A DNA stretch of 64,000 bases from Ophiodon elongatus (Eukaryota > Chordata > Actinopteri > Perciformes > Hexagrammidae): contig JACSYO010001709.1 in NCBI GenBank assembly GCA_016806645.1, positions 234,501 to 298,500 on the forward strand. The letters run 5' to 3'. Both the position numbers and the translations under genes were made by a program. The notes beneath the pieces were generated by a model. That model saw nothing but the letters and a program-made list of their open reading frames with translations. It searched no databases and had not been told where the DNA came from. Positions 49,246-60,429 of this stretch are shown piece after piece; within the stretch, counting starts at the first letter, position 1, and each line of letters opens with the position of its first letter.

Positions 49246-49554
49246 AGCAGCTTCCTGTGGAGAGGATAAAGTGTCGGCTGCAGGGTTGAAGGTTTTTATC
49301 TTTTTTGTAACTTCATTGTGGAGCATTTTTAACAGCGTTTTGACAAACGCAGGAAAATGCAAAAGTCACACTCATTGTGATCATTTCGATTGAGTAATAT
49401 AATCGTAATAGTCATTATTGATCACTCTGAAAAAAGACTAATTGTGTATTTTCCTTTCCAGGAGTGGGTATTCCTACAAAGTAGCTGTGGCTTTGTCTCT
49501 GTTCCTGGGCTGGCTGGGGGCAGACCGCTTCTACCTGGGATACCCTGCTCTAGG

Positions 49555-49625
<71 letters not shown>

Positions 49626-49841
49626 GTGATCGTTATTTTTCAAAGCTGATAGCAGCACAAACTAAACTCCGTTCACCTTCATTGTATCAGCATCAAGTTT
49701 ATTGCCAAGTAGGTTTTTACACACAGTGACATTTTCTTCAATATTGCCTCATGACAATAAACATGGTAAGAAAAAGAACAAAGGATAGAAATTTACAATC
49801 AAAAATATATAAATGACGGTGCAGGCAGAAATCAGAGAGTC

Positions 49842-49874
<33 letters not shown>

Positions 49875-50409
49875 CACAGACAGACAGACAGACCTGACAG
49901 ATACCGGCGGGAGAAGAGGAACTATAGTTTCATGTAATTTGAGTGAACGGACGACACGACGGGATGTTCAAACTCTCCACTTCAAGTCTAACTAGAGGTA
50001 GTGAAATCACCCGCTGAGAGCTGAACACACTTCTGACTTTGTAGCAAGAAGTTTGGGTTCAATACAGTCCGAGTTTTCTAGGGGCCATCTAGTGGACGTT
50101 AGAGGACCTGCAGCTGAACCCGCTCCAGCAGGGTTGTGTTTTCAAACACCTCCTCCTCCTCCTCCTCCTCCTCCTCCTCCTCCTCAGGGAGTCTGAATGT
50201 GCTGATGAAAAATTTGGCGGCGTTGCTCTTTAACATTTGTGGTTTTTTTCCAGCCTGAATTCAAAATTGAATTCAACTAGTCTTTGTTTGTCACAGATCT
50301 ACACACAATAGACCATAATAACCCGGAGAATAACAAGGACGAGTTATTATCGGCAGACTGGGTCCTTCTTTTAATGAGACACCTGCAGCAAGATAAAGGG
50401 CTGAAAGGG

Positions 50410-50457
<48 letters not shown>

Positions 50458-52721
50458 GCGTGCGTGCGCGCGTGCGCGTGGTGTTGGATGGAGGACAGCT
50501 GCACCGACGAACACCTGGCCTGATTTGGCACAGGTCGGCTCCAGCAGAGCCAAGCCGAGCCGCGCGGCGCCAAGTCAGATTGATATTTCTATAAAAAAAT
50601 ATATATAATAATTTCACAGGCGGGTTTTGTTAAAGAGCTCCACAAGAGCACAAATTGTCTATTGGTCTTTGACTACACCAGCCAGCCTCCATACATTCTG
50701 AATTTAAAATATATCATTTTTTATTTTATTGTCCTTTTTACTTGATAGAATACATTGTAAGTAAACACAACATGTAGGGCTGAGACTACTGATTCTTTTC
50801 ATTATTGATGAATTGACGATTTGTTTTCTTTGGTGAATCAGTTAACTGTCTGTCTTGTTTTGGTCAGACCACCAGTTCAAAACCCAAAGACAGTCAATTT
50901 ACTGTGATTATAAAACAGAATAGCAGGGAATCATTAGAGCCAGAGAACCTTTTTCTTTTTCGATTGTCAGAATAACTTCTCTGTTAATATACAAATGGTT
51001 CCAGAGCAACGAGGTCTTCAGCGTTGAACCCGGGACATTGCAGATGTGCGATATGCATCTTTACCACTTGGCTCATTCTGAATGAGACATGAAAGCTCAC
51101 TGTTAGTTCTGACACGCGTCGTCTCTCTGTCTCTCTCAGGACTTTTGAAGTTCTGCACCGTCGGCTTCTGTGGAATCGGCACTCTGATCGACTTCATCCT
51201 GATCGCCATGCAGGTGAGTCACAAGCCCAGTCGGGTACTGGTCAGATACTGGTCAAGTACTGGTCAGATACTGGTCAGGTACTGGTAGGCACCCAGCATG
51301 TGGACAGACAGACAGACAACATTCAGGTCATCACATGTCGGATTACAGCTGAGGAGCTTTGAATTGGTGCAACTTGTAGTTATAGGGCTGCATCTAATCA
51401 TTTAAATACATTACCAGTTTATTTCTTGATTATTTTAACAGTCAACTGATTAACTATATGGTCTAAAAATATATATATTTTAAAGTAAAAAAAAAGAAAC
51501 ATTGGAGAAACTGACAACAGTTACAATCACGCTTAAAGGAAGGAGGCAGAATAATAAACAGAATTGTGTGTTATCATTATAACACATAATATATGTGTTA
51601 TAATTTTTTTACAAAATACTTTTAACTAACTAAAACCAACTTTCACGTTTTCATCATCAACATTTGTCAATTAATTTTCTTTCAGTTAATCAAAAGATTT
51701 AATTGTTTTAATGATCTGTTGACTAAACTGTTGCTATTTGTCTTATTTAAAAACATACATACAAGTACATTATTTATCTATATATATATATATTTATATA
51801 TACATATACAAATATTATGCAACAATCTTTTCAAACAGGAACGGGATGGAAGAGTTCAGTCTGTAGAGCTCTGTACAGCTAATTGTACTGCGGCGGACGT
51901 GCCTCATATTTTTAGTGGAGGGGTGGGGGGGGGGGTGCTGATGAATAAACAGGAGTCGGGGGCCACCTGATTATTATTTATGCCCATCCGTCCTGCAGCA
52001 CCGCGTCCCTCTGAGGGCCGCAGGATGAATGATGCTTCTAGAAGTTTCCCTAATGGACTCTGAGAGGACGGAGACAGACGGATGGAGAGGGGGGGGGAAC
52101 CGGTGGGTGAAGGGACGAATTACTCCTTCCTGTTCAAACGTTTTTAGATAATAGAGGCCGGAGATCCATCACGAGGAGGTGCGCAGGGGGTCTAACGATG
52201 GATGGACGGATTAAACCCGATGAGGGGGGTTCGATGGATCAGGGATTTTAATTTAATTTAGTCTTAAACCCACCAGGCTGAAATGTCCTTAAAACATATC
52301 ATTTATTTAATCTTTTGGGGAACAAATCACGTTATTTATCTAATGGGGAAAAAGTTTGGGAACTTCTAATTAAATTATTTTTTTTAAACTTGTTTTGTAA
52401 ACATTCAACCAAATGTGAGCGTTAGTTGATGCATTACTTTGACAAAATAATCATAGCTCAAGGTCCAGTTTCCTGGCTTCTTCCAGAGCATTGCTCCGTT
52501 GCCATGGAGACGCTTCAGTCGACGCCACGTGACCCGCGCTTGACCTTTGGGGAAGACCGATCTTTGAGTTTAGACGTGTGGTTTGACCGCTTGTTACCAG
52601 GCAACCAAAGCAGGTCATGGGACAGAAGGCTGTGAAACAGCCAGAAAATTAGATCCTGAGGAGTCGAATTCAAATACGTTTGTGTTGTGCTTTACATTAA
52701 CAGAAGGCAGCTGTACACACA

Positions 52722-52755
<34 letters not shown>

Positions 52756-52935
52756 ACTCTACATGCTGATGTCATTTCCCATGCTGAGTCAGCTGACTCT
52801 CGTGTTTCGCGTGTCCTCCTGCAGATCGTGGGCCCTGCGGACGGATCGAACTACATCGTGGATTATTACGGTGCCCGGCTGACCCGCCTGTCCATCACCA
52901 ATCAGACCTATAGGAAGCCACACCTTTCTCTGTGA
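47602..52935 (+). CDS. tm2d1: tm2d1, TM2 domain containing 1 (beta-amyloid-binding-protein family), complete, 6 exons
   Basis: Joined exons 47602-47735, 48348-48421, 49096-49204, 49462-49553, 51140-51213 and 52825-52935 give 197 residues. The protein has an N-terminal hydrophobic signal (about 14-32) and a Cys-rich lumenal region with N-glycosylation sequons at Asn77, Asn84 and Asn98. Two transmembrane helices (about 111-131 and 138-160) follow, joined by the diagnostic DRF turn (127-129, in GADRFYLGYPALG). The C-terminal tail contains IVDYYGARLTRLSI. This closely matches vertebrate TM2D1 in length and sequence. Family knowledge: TM2 proteins are membrane proteins linked to Notch signalling in flies (Almondex family), and TM2D1 was reported to bind amyloid-beta. 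It lies divergent from patj, as in human. Confidence 0.95.
47736..48347 (+). other. tm2d1: tm2d1 intron 1, predicted U12-type AT-AT intron
   Basis: The intron opens with ATATCCTTTA, an exact match to the U12 AT-class 5' splice site. It carries CTCCTTCAC at 48328-48336, close to the U12 branch consensus TTCCTTRAC, with the branch A (48335) 12 nt from the intron end. Reading frame and conservation force the 3' border after CAT at 48347, so the terminal dinucleotides would be AT-AT. Confidence 0.8.
48348..48421 (+). CDS. tm2d1: tm2d1 exon 2
   Basis: This exon of 74 nt begins with the G that completes Gln45, then YLCNDPKIDEATQEPENC, matching the family block YICKDPKINDATQEPVNC. There is no AG immediately upstream: the intron ends CCCTCAT. 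The donor is GTGAGC. Confidence 0.9.
49047..49092. repeat. (TG)22 microsatellite abutting the tm2d1 exon 3 acceptor
   Basis: The array ends three bases before the exon border (TACAG), so it serves as the tract upstream of the 3' splice site. Confidence 0.97.
49096..49204 (+). CDS. tm2d1: tm2d1 exon 3
   Basis: This exon of 109 nt encodes VECLPAPNISCRLSNGTEMR and FTGVEVGFNKTIPCRN, matching TM2D1 and holding three sequons. Its acceptor TACAG is preceded immediately by (TG)22, and its GTGAGT donor is followed by (AC)15. Confidence 0.94.
49215..49244. repeat. (AC)15 microsatellite after the tm2d1 exon 3 donor
   Basis: Starts 10 nt inside intron 3. It is complementary to the (TG)22 on the other side of the exon. 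Confidence 0.96.
49462..49553 (+). CDS. tm2d1: tm2d1 exon 4, first transmembrane helix and DRF motif
   Basis: This exon of 92 nt encodes SGYSYKVAVALSLFLGWLGA then DRFYLGYPAL, essentially invariant in TM2 proteins. The acceptor is TTTCCTTTCCAG. The donor GTATAC passes straight into (AC)32. Confidence 0.96.
49558..49622. repeat. (AC)32 microsatellite abutting the tm2d1 exon 4 donor
   Basis: The donor GTATAC is itself the first unit-like part of the array. Confidence 0.97.
49623..51139. repeat. tm2d1 intron 4 with several simple repeats
   Basis: Contains (CAGA)n at 49841-49892, (CCT)n at 50149-50185 and (TGCG)12 at 50410-50457. A short phrase TAGTGGACGTTAGAGGACCT at 50089 recurs at 58687. Nothing coding was seen. 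Confidence 0.85.
51015..51076 (-). repeat. Possible tRNA-derived SINE scrap in tm2d1 intron 4
   Basis: The minus strand reads TGAGCCAAGTGGTAAAGATG and, about 28 nt on, GTCCCGGGTTCAACGC, which resemble A and B boxes in the right order. The fold is incomplete, so a SINE head is likelier than a tRNA. Confidence 0.35.
51140..51213 (+). CDS. tm2d1: tm2d1 exon 5, second transmembrane helix
   Basis: This exon of 74 nt encodes LLKFCTVGFCGIGTLIDFIL and IAMQ, nearly identical to vertebrate TM2D1. It has a CTCTCAG acceptor and a consensus CAG-GTGAGT donor. Confidence 0.96.
51214..52824. other. tm2d1 intron 5: noncoding
   Basis: Starts with a short tandem TACTGGTCAGA run (51237-51290). A G-rich patch lies near 51920 and (AC)n at 52725-52754. 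No element coding sequence. Confidence 0.5.
52825..52935 (+). CDS. tm2d1: tm2d1 exon 6, C-terminal tail and stop
   Basis: The coding part of 111 nt encodes IVGPADGSNYIVDYYGARLT, RLSITNQTYRKPHLSL and a TGA stop at 52933-52935. The acceptor is TCCTCCTGCAG. Confidence 0.96.
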   Translation: MVGPADGSNYIVDYYGARLTRLSITNQTYRKPHLSL

Positions 52936-55030
52936 ACACGCGCCAGCGACAACGCTGTGAGTTGATGGAAGAGCCGATCAGAGTTTAGAATTGAATAGAA
53001 GTAGAAGAATAGAATAGAAGAACTTGTGCGTCTCACGAACACCGGATTGCTTCTGCACAGCCCGGCTTTCTTCGTGAAGCCTTTCATAATAGCCAGGATG
53101 TTTCATTTAATTAGAAATGCCATTTATATTTATTTAGGACAGAAAAAGGTTGAAAAGGGTGTGATCATTTGTAAATATCAATAACTATCCACAAATCAAA
53201 GCCAGTAGTCCATTAATTACTGAGCACAACACTGTCCTGCAGATATTTCAGAATAAAAGCCTTGCGTTAACAAATGAAGGAATTCTGTCCACAGAAAGAT
53301 TCTAGAGGGCTTTTATTTTGAAACTGAAACAGGTTATCAATATAACGGTTTGTGTTACTGTGTTAAACAGACCAGACGAGGCCGCACCCCACGCAACACT
53401 TATTAACCACAGCCTCAAGTGTCGGGTCGAACTTTTACACAGTAAAACATTCAGGTGACTTTACAATACAGATGTGCCGTTATAGTAACATGTGAGTTAA
53501 CACTCACGTTGACAAGCACTTTTTATTCGTGGTAGTATTAGTACTATTTATTTCAGAAACCTAAATTTACAGGAAAATATTATTTTTTTACAGAAAAACA
53601 AATATATTGTAGAGCTCCCTCTAAATTTCTTAAACAAGGCTTTCTGATGAGTTCACGCCTCTTTCAGCAGAGCCGAGCTCCACGTAGCTCCTGGTAGTTA
53701 CAACCCTGTTCACTAAGCACTAAGGAGTTGACAACATGTTTCAGACTGAAAACAGAAGAAAACGCAAACAGTTAACGCTTAAACATTTTTTTAAAATACA
53801 GTACAGGTAGAAAGTGAAAAATGTAGAGAAACGTGTAATTTTACAACCATTCAGAAAGAAGAAGTTGAACTTCACAGTTCAAGGTCACACACATACACAC
53901 ACGCTCCTCTCTCATGGGGCAGAGTGGTTAAATATCAGAGTGTAAAGTCAACATGAGGACGGTTTCTCAGGGAATAAAGAAGGGACACAGGATGGAACAG
54001 AATCCAGTTTGTCTCATTTGCAGCTCCACAAGTAGGAGGGGCCGGAGTACAGTGGTGGAAAGTAACAGTAACTAGTACATTTGCTTAAGTATTTCCATTT
54101 GAACTGCCCCACTACATTTCAGAGTGAAATGTGGTACTTTAATTACATTCATGTGATTGCTGTAGTCCCTTCACAGATAACCGTTTTACACAGAAAACAC
54201 TCAAATGTTATAATGTTGAGAATATATACATAAAGTTTATCTTTTACAGTGTAATATTGCTACTTTTACTTTAGATAAAGATATAAATACTTCTTCCAGG
54301 ATGTTAGATATGTGCTATAAATAAGATGTCTAATAAACTACTTTCACGCCCTTTAAGCATTTGGTAAAACGTGAACACTCTTATTTCGGTTATATTCTGT
54401 TAATGTGTACACATTAATTATGAATACAATATTAAAATGAATCATGTGTACACTTTAAATATATTTTTTTTTATTTCCAATGAAACCTGCTGGGTCATTA
54501 GTCTAAGTAGTTTGATACTGATATTAAAACCAAGAATAATAATGAAAAAAAAAAAGGAAATCCAGATTTCTCTCTTAACTGGATGATGATATGAGTGTAT
54601 TTTCTTTTCTCCTCAGGTCCGTCATGTAAATACAGAGAGGACTGCACACGATAGAGGATACACTCAACTTTATCGACACGCTGACCCCGACATTGAAAAA
54701 TTATCATTTTAAGGATGAAAGTTGATGAAACGTGCCTCAACCCGACTGATCGGAAGGCATTTAAAGGGCCACGCTGGTTCGGCTGGTTTTTAGACCGTTG
54801 GCTCACAAACTGTAAACCTTCACATTTTGTCACTTTAGGTCGCATTTCTATCTTCAAATCTGTCCAGCTGCTCAGTTTTTCTGTTTTTATTTAATATGAT
54901 TTTGTTGTAATATGTTGTATTATTATTATTATTATTATTATTGTGACGTTTCGCTACTGTTTCATCCTTTAAGTTATGATGCTTTTCCACGACAACAGAC
55001 TTTGTAAATAAAAGTTTCTTTTTGTGTAAA
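52936..55030 (+). other. tm2d1: Probable tm2d1 3' UTR with candidate poly(A) signals
   Basis: No further coding exon follows the stop. AATAAA occurs at 53252 and at 55007. The second is followed within 25 nt by T/GT-rich sequence, so it looks like the better cleavage site and would give a UTR of about 2.1 kb. A MITE-like repeat at 54050-54300 would lie inside that UTR. Confidence 0.35.
54050..54300. repeat. CAGTGGTGGAA-type MITE family, copy 5
   Basis: The left end CAGTGGTGGAAAGTAACAGT is intact. TTGCTTAAGTATTTCCATTT, CCCCACTACATTTCAGAGTG and the broken right end AATACTTCTTCCAGG follow. Confidence 0.8.
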
Positions 55031-56081
55031 TCTACGTTTGACTGTTTATTCAACATCGTGTTGATTAGATGAGGATTTGATGTTTGTTTTGTTTGAGATT
55101 TATTTGTAATTCTATATTTTAGTCATGTAACTAGACTACCGCTATGTTATTTTTTTTATTTGGTTTCTTATTCGTCTTTATAAAAGTTTGTATGAAGAGG
55201 ATACAAACTGCCAACTCTCAAAACCATAGATGGAATTCATCTGGTAATTTAAAGCGACACTCTTCTGAAGTGAAATCCCACTATAGACTATGCATAAAAA
55301 GGAAAACATTTTGCACAAATAGCACCATTAAACAATACATACATACAAACAGTTGATAACTTAAGTTACTTTGCTATGATAAATTGATGAATATTGTTCT
55401 ATAAATGAGACTTTATTGAACCCTGGAGGAGGATTCAGGAACCCAGAAGTATATATAAAGTAATACAAATGAGCTCCACATTTACCAGCTGCAACATTAA
55501 AGTGATGAACACATTAATGCGTCAATAATTATTCTGAAATGAGCCATTCTGCATAATGAGTACTTTTACTTACGGTTCTTAATGAATAATGTGATGCTAT
55601 TACTTTTGCACTTACTTAAAGGGTTCTTTATAAGATGTCCAGAGCATTAATGTTGTTAGCGCTGCTAGCTGCTAGCTGCTAACCGCCGACTCAGCCATTG
55701 CCACGTCGAGAGGCAAAACGATATGCTCTGAATATCGAGCACCTTTAAGTAAAACTTCAGCGCAAGACTTTTATTTGTAAAAGTATTTCAACACTGCGGT
55801 ATTACTACTTTAACTTGAGTACAATATCTGAGTACTTTGTACCACTGCCCGTTTGTGCCTCCCTTGGTTCTTGAAGAGATACAGGTCTGATAATTTGAAA
55901 CACACTTAACCATTTTTTAAAAAAAAAAAGGCATCTCTAGTATCCTCTGTCCAATGTGTGCAAGTGAACCAAAACGAGTTGTTGGTTATATGTTGTGCAT
56001 GCGTGCGTGCGTGTGTGTGTGGCTGTAATATCTGCTATAAAGCTCCAAGATTGTGACGCTTGTAAACATGCCTTAAACTTA
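55031..56081. repeat. Noncoding with a diverged CAGTGGTGGAA-type MITE (55440-55850)
   Basis: The right part TTTAACTTGAGTACAATATC, TGAGTACTTTGTACCACTG is recognisable. The middle appears interrupted by unrelated sequence (55620-55740). No gene. Confidence 0.5.
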
Positions 56082-56530
56082 ACCAGTAGGGGGCGACTCC
56101 TCTAGTTGTAAGAAAGAAGTCTGATTGTATAGAAGTCTATGAGAAAATTACTCTACTTCTCTCTTGATTTATTCCCTCAGTAAACATTGTAAACATGAGT
56201 TCATGGTCTCAATCTCTAGTTTCAAGTATTCTTCAATACAGCATGATGTTCATTTAGTAAATGATGGTTCTATTTAAAGTAAAATAGACCATAAACCAGA
56301 GTATGCTTTAGGGCGGGGCTACAAGGTGATTTACGGGTGGAAACCATTACCAGAGATGTATACGACGTAATTCCTCCTACTAAGTATGGTAATCGGTTGC
56401 AAAAAAACCAAGATGGCGACAGCCATATTCCAAGATGGTGAAGGCAAAATCACCAAACTTGATAACATCAGTTCACAAGCCAATGGGTGACGTCACGATG
56501 ACTGCGTCCACTTCTTATAGACAGTCTATG
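56082..56530 (+). repeat. 480-bp interspersed repeat family, copy F (5' truncated)
   Basis: Begins at AGTAGGGGGCGACTCCTC, lacking the first 70 bp or so, and runs to CTTCTTATAGACAGTCTATG. Confidence 0.88.
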
Positions 56531-56938
56531 ATATAAATGGCTCATTCTAAGCTAACAAAAAAGAACAACATTTCTTATTTTTTATTTATGTGATTATAAA
56601 CTAAACAAAACACGTATTAATATTATATTCCATTACTGCCTAGAGATCCAACTAAATGCTTCCTTCCTTTAATGTGTGCACATTACGTGAGGCAAACTGG
56701 CTTTAGGTCACACCATTGCTACGGAACCAGAGCCATGTTACACCGGCACATTAATCAGCGCCTACTTCCTCAGTTTGACGTTAACGACACAGAAAAACTG
56801 TTTCAACTTCAGCAGCAAGACTTTCTTTTGTTTAATCATCATCGTGTGAGTGTGTGTGTGTGTGTGTGTGTGTTGGCAGCCATGTGGCTTTCATCAAAAT
56901 TCAATTATCATACTGTACCACGCTTCACAGGACATACA

Positions 56939-56999
<61 letters not shown>

Positions 57000-57063
57000 C
57001 TAAGAGAATGCAGAAACAGGGAGTGTCTTAATAGTTTCAGTATGGTTCTTCTCACTGCCATCC

Positions 57064-57122
<59 letters not shown>

Positions 57123-57617
57123 CAGCTTGTTATGATGTATATCGTCTGAGGTTAAAGGTGGAATGCAACACACCCAACACGCACACCACACACACACACA
57201 CAGTTGTCTCTCAAGTTGTTTTCTTTTTTAAATTCATCGGCATCATCCTCTGTCTGTTCATTTATCACTCTGAGTGTTTTTTTCCATCAAACATCCTTGA
57301 AAGTGAACTCAACAGATAAAAGTTCATGTTTGTGTTTCCTGAACCAAAGAAGATCCGGCACATCAGACCTGAGTGGTGTACAGTTCTATCAAGCAGGATC
57401 AGTAGGTGAGCGAGGCATGCGGAGCCTATAGCCAGAGTTTAATGTCACTTTCTTTTAACCTGCCTATCGACATGGTAACGTATGCTGCACTACTAACTTG
57501 GTCCGGATTAAGTTTTTGTCATGTAATTTATCTTGTGCTCATTTTAAACCAAAACACAATCTCTTCCCTACCTAACCAAGAAAAAGAAAGAGAGACAGAC
57601 AGATACAAAAGAAAGAA

Positions 57618-57652
<35 letters not shown>

Positions 57653-58159
57653 GAAGAAGGAAAAAGAAAGAAAGACAGAAAATATATATTAGTCTATTGG
57701 TATTTATTAAAGATAATATTCAATCAATGTTAATTTATAATAAAAAACTAAATAAAAACACTAAAGGAATTTCTACGTGTGGGACGGTGTCGGTCCTGAA
57801 TGCAGTTCTTGAGTAGAACGTTATTTGTGCAGTTTAAAAGGGAAGAGCTGTAGAACATGTTCAAGTTGGAAATAAACGGGAGGCATGGAGAGTGCAGACT
57901 AGTCAAATACATGCGTTTACACAATTAGTACATTTCTGCCAGAATTCCACCGTTGCAACAGTGTTGCTTTTGGCTCTAAGGATTTTTTTTAGAATTGTCA
58001 TAGGTGGAAAGGCGGCACGCGATCGCTCGTTTTGTTGTCCGGTAGTAGAGTTAAAGTCTGTGGTACTCATTTTTAAAACGTGCACCCATCAGAAGAAGGG
58101 AAGAGATCTCCTGAGAGCCCAACCTGTTATATAAAAACTGTTCTGACTTTGTGTCTGTA
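56531..58159. repeat. Noncoding with paired CA/TG microsatellites
   Basis: (TG)n at 56848-56872, (AC)n at 56950-56996, (TG)n at 57066-57120 and (AC)n at 57182-57201 alternate in sense within 350 bp. (GACA)n lies at 57617-57646. No coding gene recognised. Confidence 0.8.
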
Positions 58160-58640
58160 CCAGGCGGCAATCTCCGGTTCTGCTGAGGCCGATGTGGAAG
58201 TGTCTTAAAACCTGCATTCTCTCTTCTGACCACCAGGGGGCGACTCCTCTGATTGTATAGAAGTCTATGAGAAAATTACTACTTCTCTCTTGATTTATTC
58301 CCTCAGTAAACATTGTAAACATGAGTTTATGGTCTCAATCTCTAGTTTCAAGTCTTCTTCAATACAGCATGATGTTCATTTAGTAAATTATGGTCCATTT
58401 TGAGTCAAACAGACCATAAAGCAGAATATGCTTTAGGGCGGGGCTACTGGGATTGACAGGCTATCTCTACGTCACTCCTCCCGCATTCTAAATATGATAA
58501 CTTCTGTTCATTGGTTGCAAAAACAACAACATGGCGACGACCATATTCCAAGATGGCGACGACAGAATTACCGAACTCGAGGCTTTAAAACATCAGTCCA
58601 CAAACCAATGGGTGACGTCACCATCGGATGTAGTCTATGG
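58160..58640 (+). repeat. 480-bp interspersed repeat family, copy G (full length)
   Basis: Full set of blocks from CCAGGCGGCAATCTCCGGTT to TAGTCTATGG. The flanks show TGTAC on both sides, a possible target duplication. Confidence 0.9.
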
Positions 58641-58879
58641 TTTGTACCGGGAAGTTGGGGGTTTCACTCAATCACAGCAGCAACCTAGTGGACATTAGAG
58701 GACTCGCAGCTGGGCAGGATGCTGATTGGTTCAAACACCATCAGACCTTCATGATTAATATTTGTGTTTTTGTTTTTTCTTAAATGTCCTTGTTGTGTTT
58801 TTCCATGTCCCTGCATGTGCGAGACAAAACATTTGAATAATAATCAACCCGGTTTATATTCTGGGTGGTTGATAGGGGG

Positions 58880-58902
58880 CTAAACACACACACACAGACA
58901 CA

Positions 58903-58936
<34 letters not shown>

Positions 58937-59332
58937 CACACACACACACACACAAACACACACAGTGTCGGCATGGGAAACACAGAAGGCATGAAATTAC
59001 AGTTGCGTCGGTCGGAACGGAGCGCAGGAGGAAACTTTACCGATAAGGCGGAGGCTTCACGCAAACCCTCATAACACTGTGTGTCAGTGTGTGTGTACAG
59101 AGTGTGTTTGTGTGTGTGTGTGTGTGGGAGGGGGGTCTACTAAATAAAGAAATCCCAGAGCGCTGGTCTTTCCCTCACTATAATCCCTGTGTGCTCTGAG
59201 AGTGTGTGTGTGTGTGTGTGTGTGTGCGTGTGTTAATTTGGACAGTCAGGCCTGGTGTGTCACCAGATAAGTCAGTTCAATATTCACACTCGGTCTGTCA
59301 CTGGGTGGCACTCACAGCTCAGCTACACAGAG

Positions 59333-59428
<96 letters not shown>

Positions 59429-59453
59429 CGTGTGTGTGTGTGTGTGTGTGTTT
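58880..59453. repeat. Cluster of CA/TG microsatellites
   Basis: (CA)n at 58885-58963, then (TG)n at 59101-59126, 59202-59227 and 59335-59453. The Val-Cys and His-Thr open frames across them are artefacts. Confidence 0.95.
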
Positions 59454-59701
59454 GTGTTACACATTATTTAAATAAATACTCTAATATTTGAAAATAAAAT
59501 TGTTTCTCGTCTCAAAAAGTGAAACAAGAAGCAAGTGTCAACACGGCTCCTGGTCTGAAGAATCAATCTGGGGATATTATATTGTATTAAAATGAAATGT
59601 GTACTGTGACTGAAGTTACAACAGTATCAACGCAGGTCTGTGTGTTTGATTTGAATTACATTTGCACATGTGTGACCTCAGTTTGATTTTGTGATTAACG
59701 C

Positions 59702-60245
59702 TAACAAGACAGAAAGAAAGATATGAAAGAAAGACAGACAAGAAAAAACAGAGAGACACAAAAGAAAGGATAAAAGGACAGACAGAAAAAAGAAAGATGG
59801 ACAGACACCAAAGAAAGAAAAAGAAAGAAAGACACAAAAGAAAAAAGAAAGACACTAAAGAAAAAAAAAGACACAATAGAAAGAAAGAAAGACATCAAAG
59901 AAAGAAAAAGAAAAAAAGACACAAAAGGAAGATTATAAGACACAAAAGAAAAAACAAAGAAAGACAGACAAAAAAGAAAGACACAAGAATGACAAGAAGG
60001 GTAGAAACAAAAGAAAGAAAGACACAGAGAAAGACACAATAAAGAATGATAGAAAAACACAAGATGCCAAAGAAAGAAAGAAAAGAAGATTTAAAATAAA
60101 TAAATAAATAAAGGAAAACACAAAAGAAAGACATGAAAGAAAGAAGAAAAGAGAGAAGACGGGAAAAAAGCCAACAAAGAAATAACAGCAAGAGAAAGAG
60201 GAGAAGAAGAAGCATCGGCGAGAAGGAAAGAAAGAACCAAAAGTT
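59702..60245 (+). repeat. Long polypurine (GAAA/GACA-rich) tract
   Basis: About 540 bp almost free of T on the plus strand, made of GAAAGAAAGACA-, AAAAGAAAGA- and ACACAAAAG-type words. The Phe/Ser/Leu open frames on the minus strand (for example 59701-60060) are translations of it. Confidence 0.93.
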
Positions 60246-60429
60246 TTTATTCATCCAACATTTCGACCTACAATGTCTTTTGAAATCATATTATCACACC
60301 AATCCTTCAAAATGTATAATATTAAAAGTGAAAGTGACACGTGTGTATTCAATACCACTGTCAGTATCTATTTGGACACCCTGGAACAAAAATACTGAAG
60401 CATCATTTGTCTAAGAAATAAAATAAAGA

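Noticed and set aside
59701..60254. Phe/Leu/Ser-rich minus-strand frames resembling multi-pass membrane proteins
   Set aside because: They arise from the polypurine tract on the plus strand. Composition explains the hydrophobicity.
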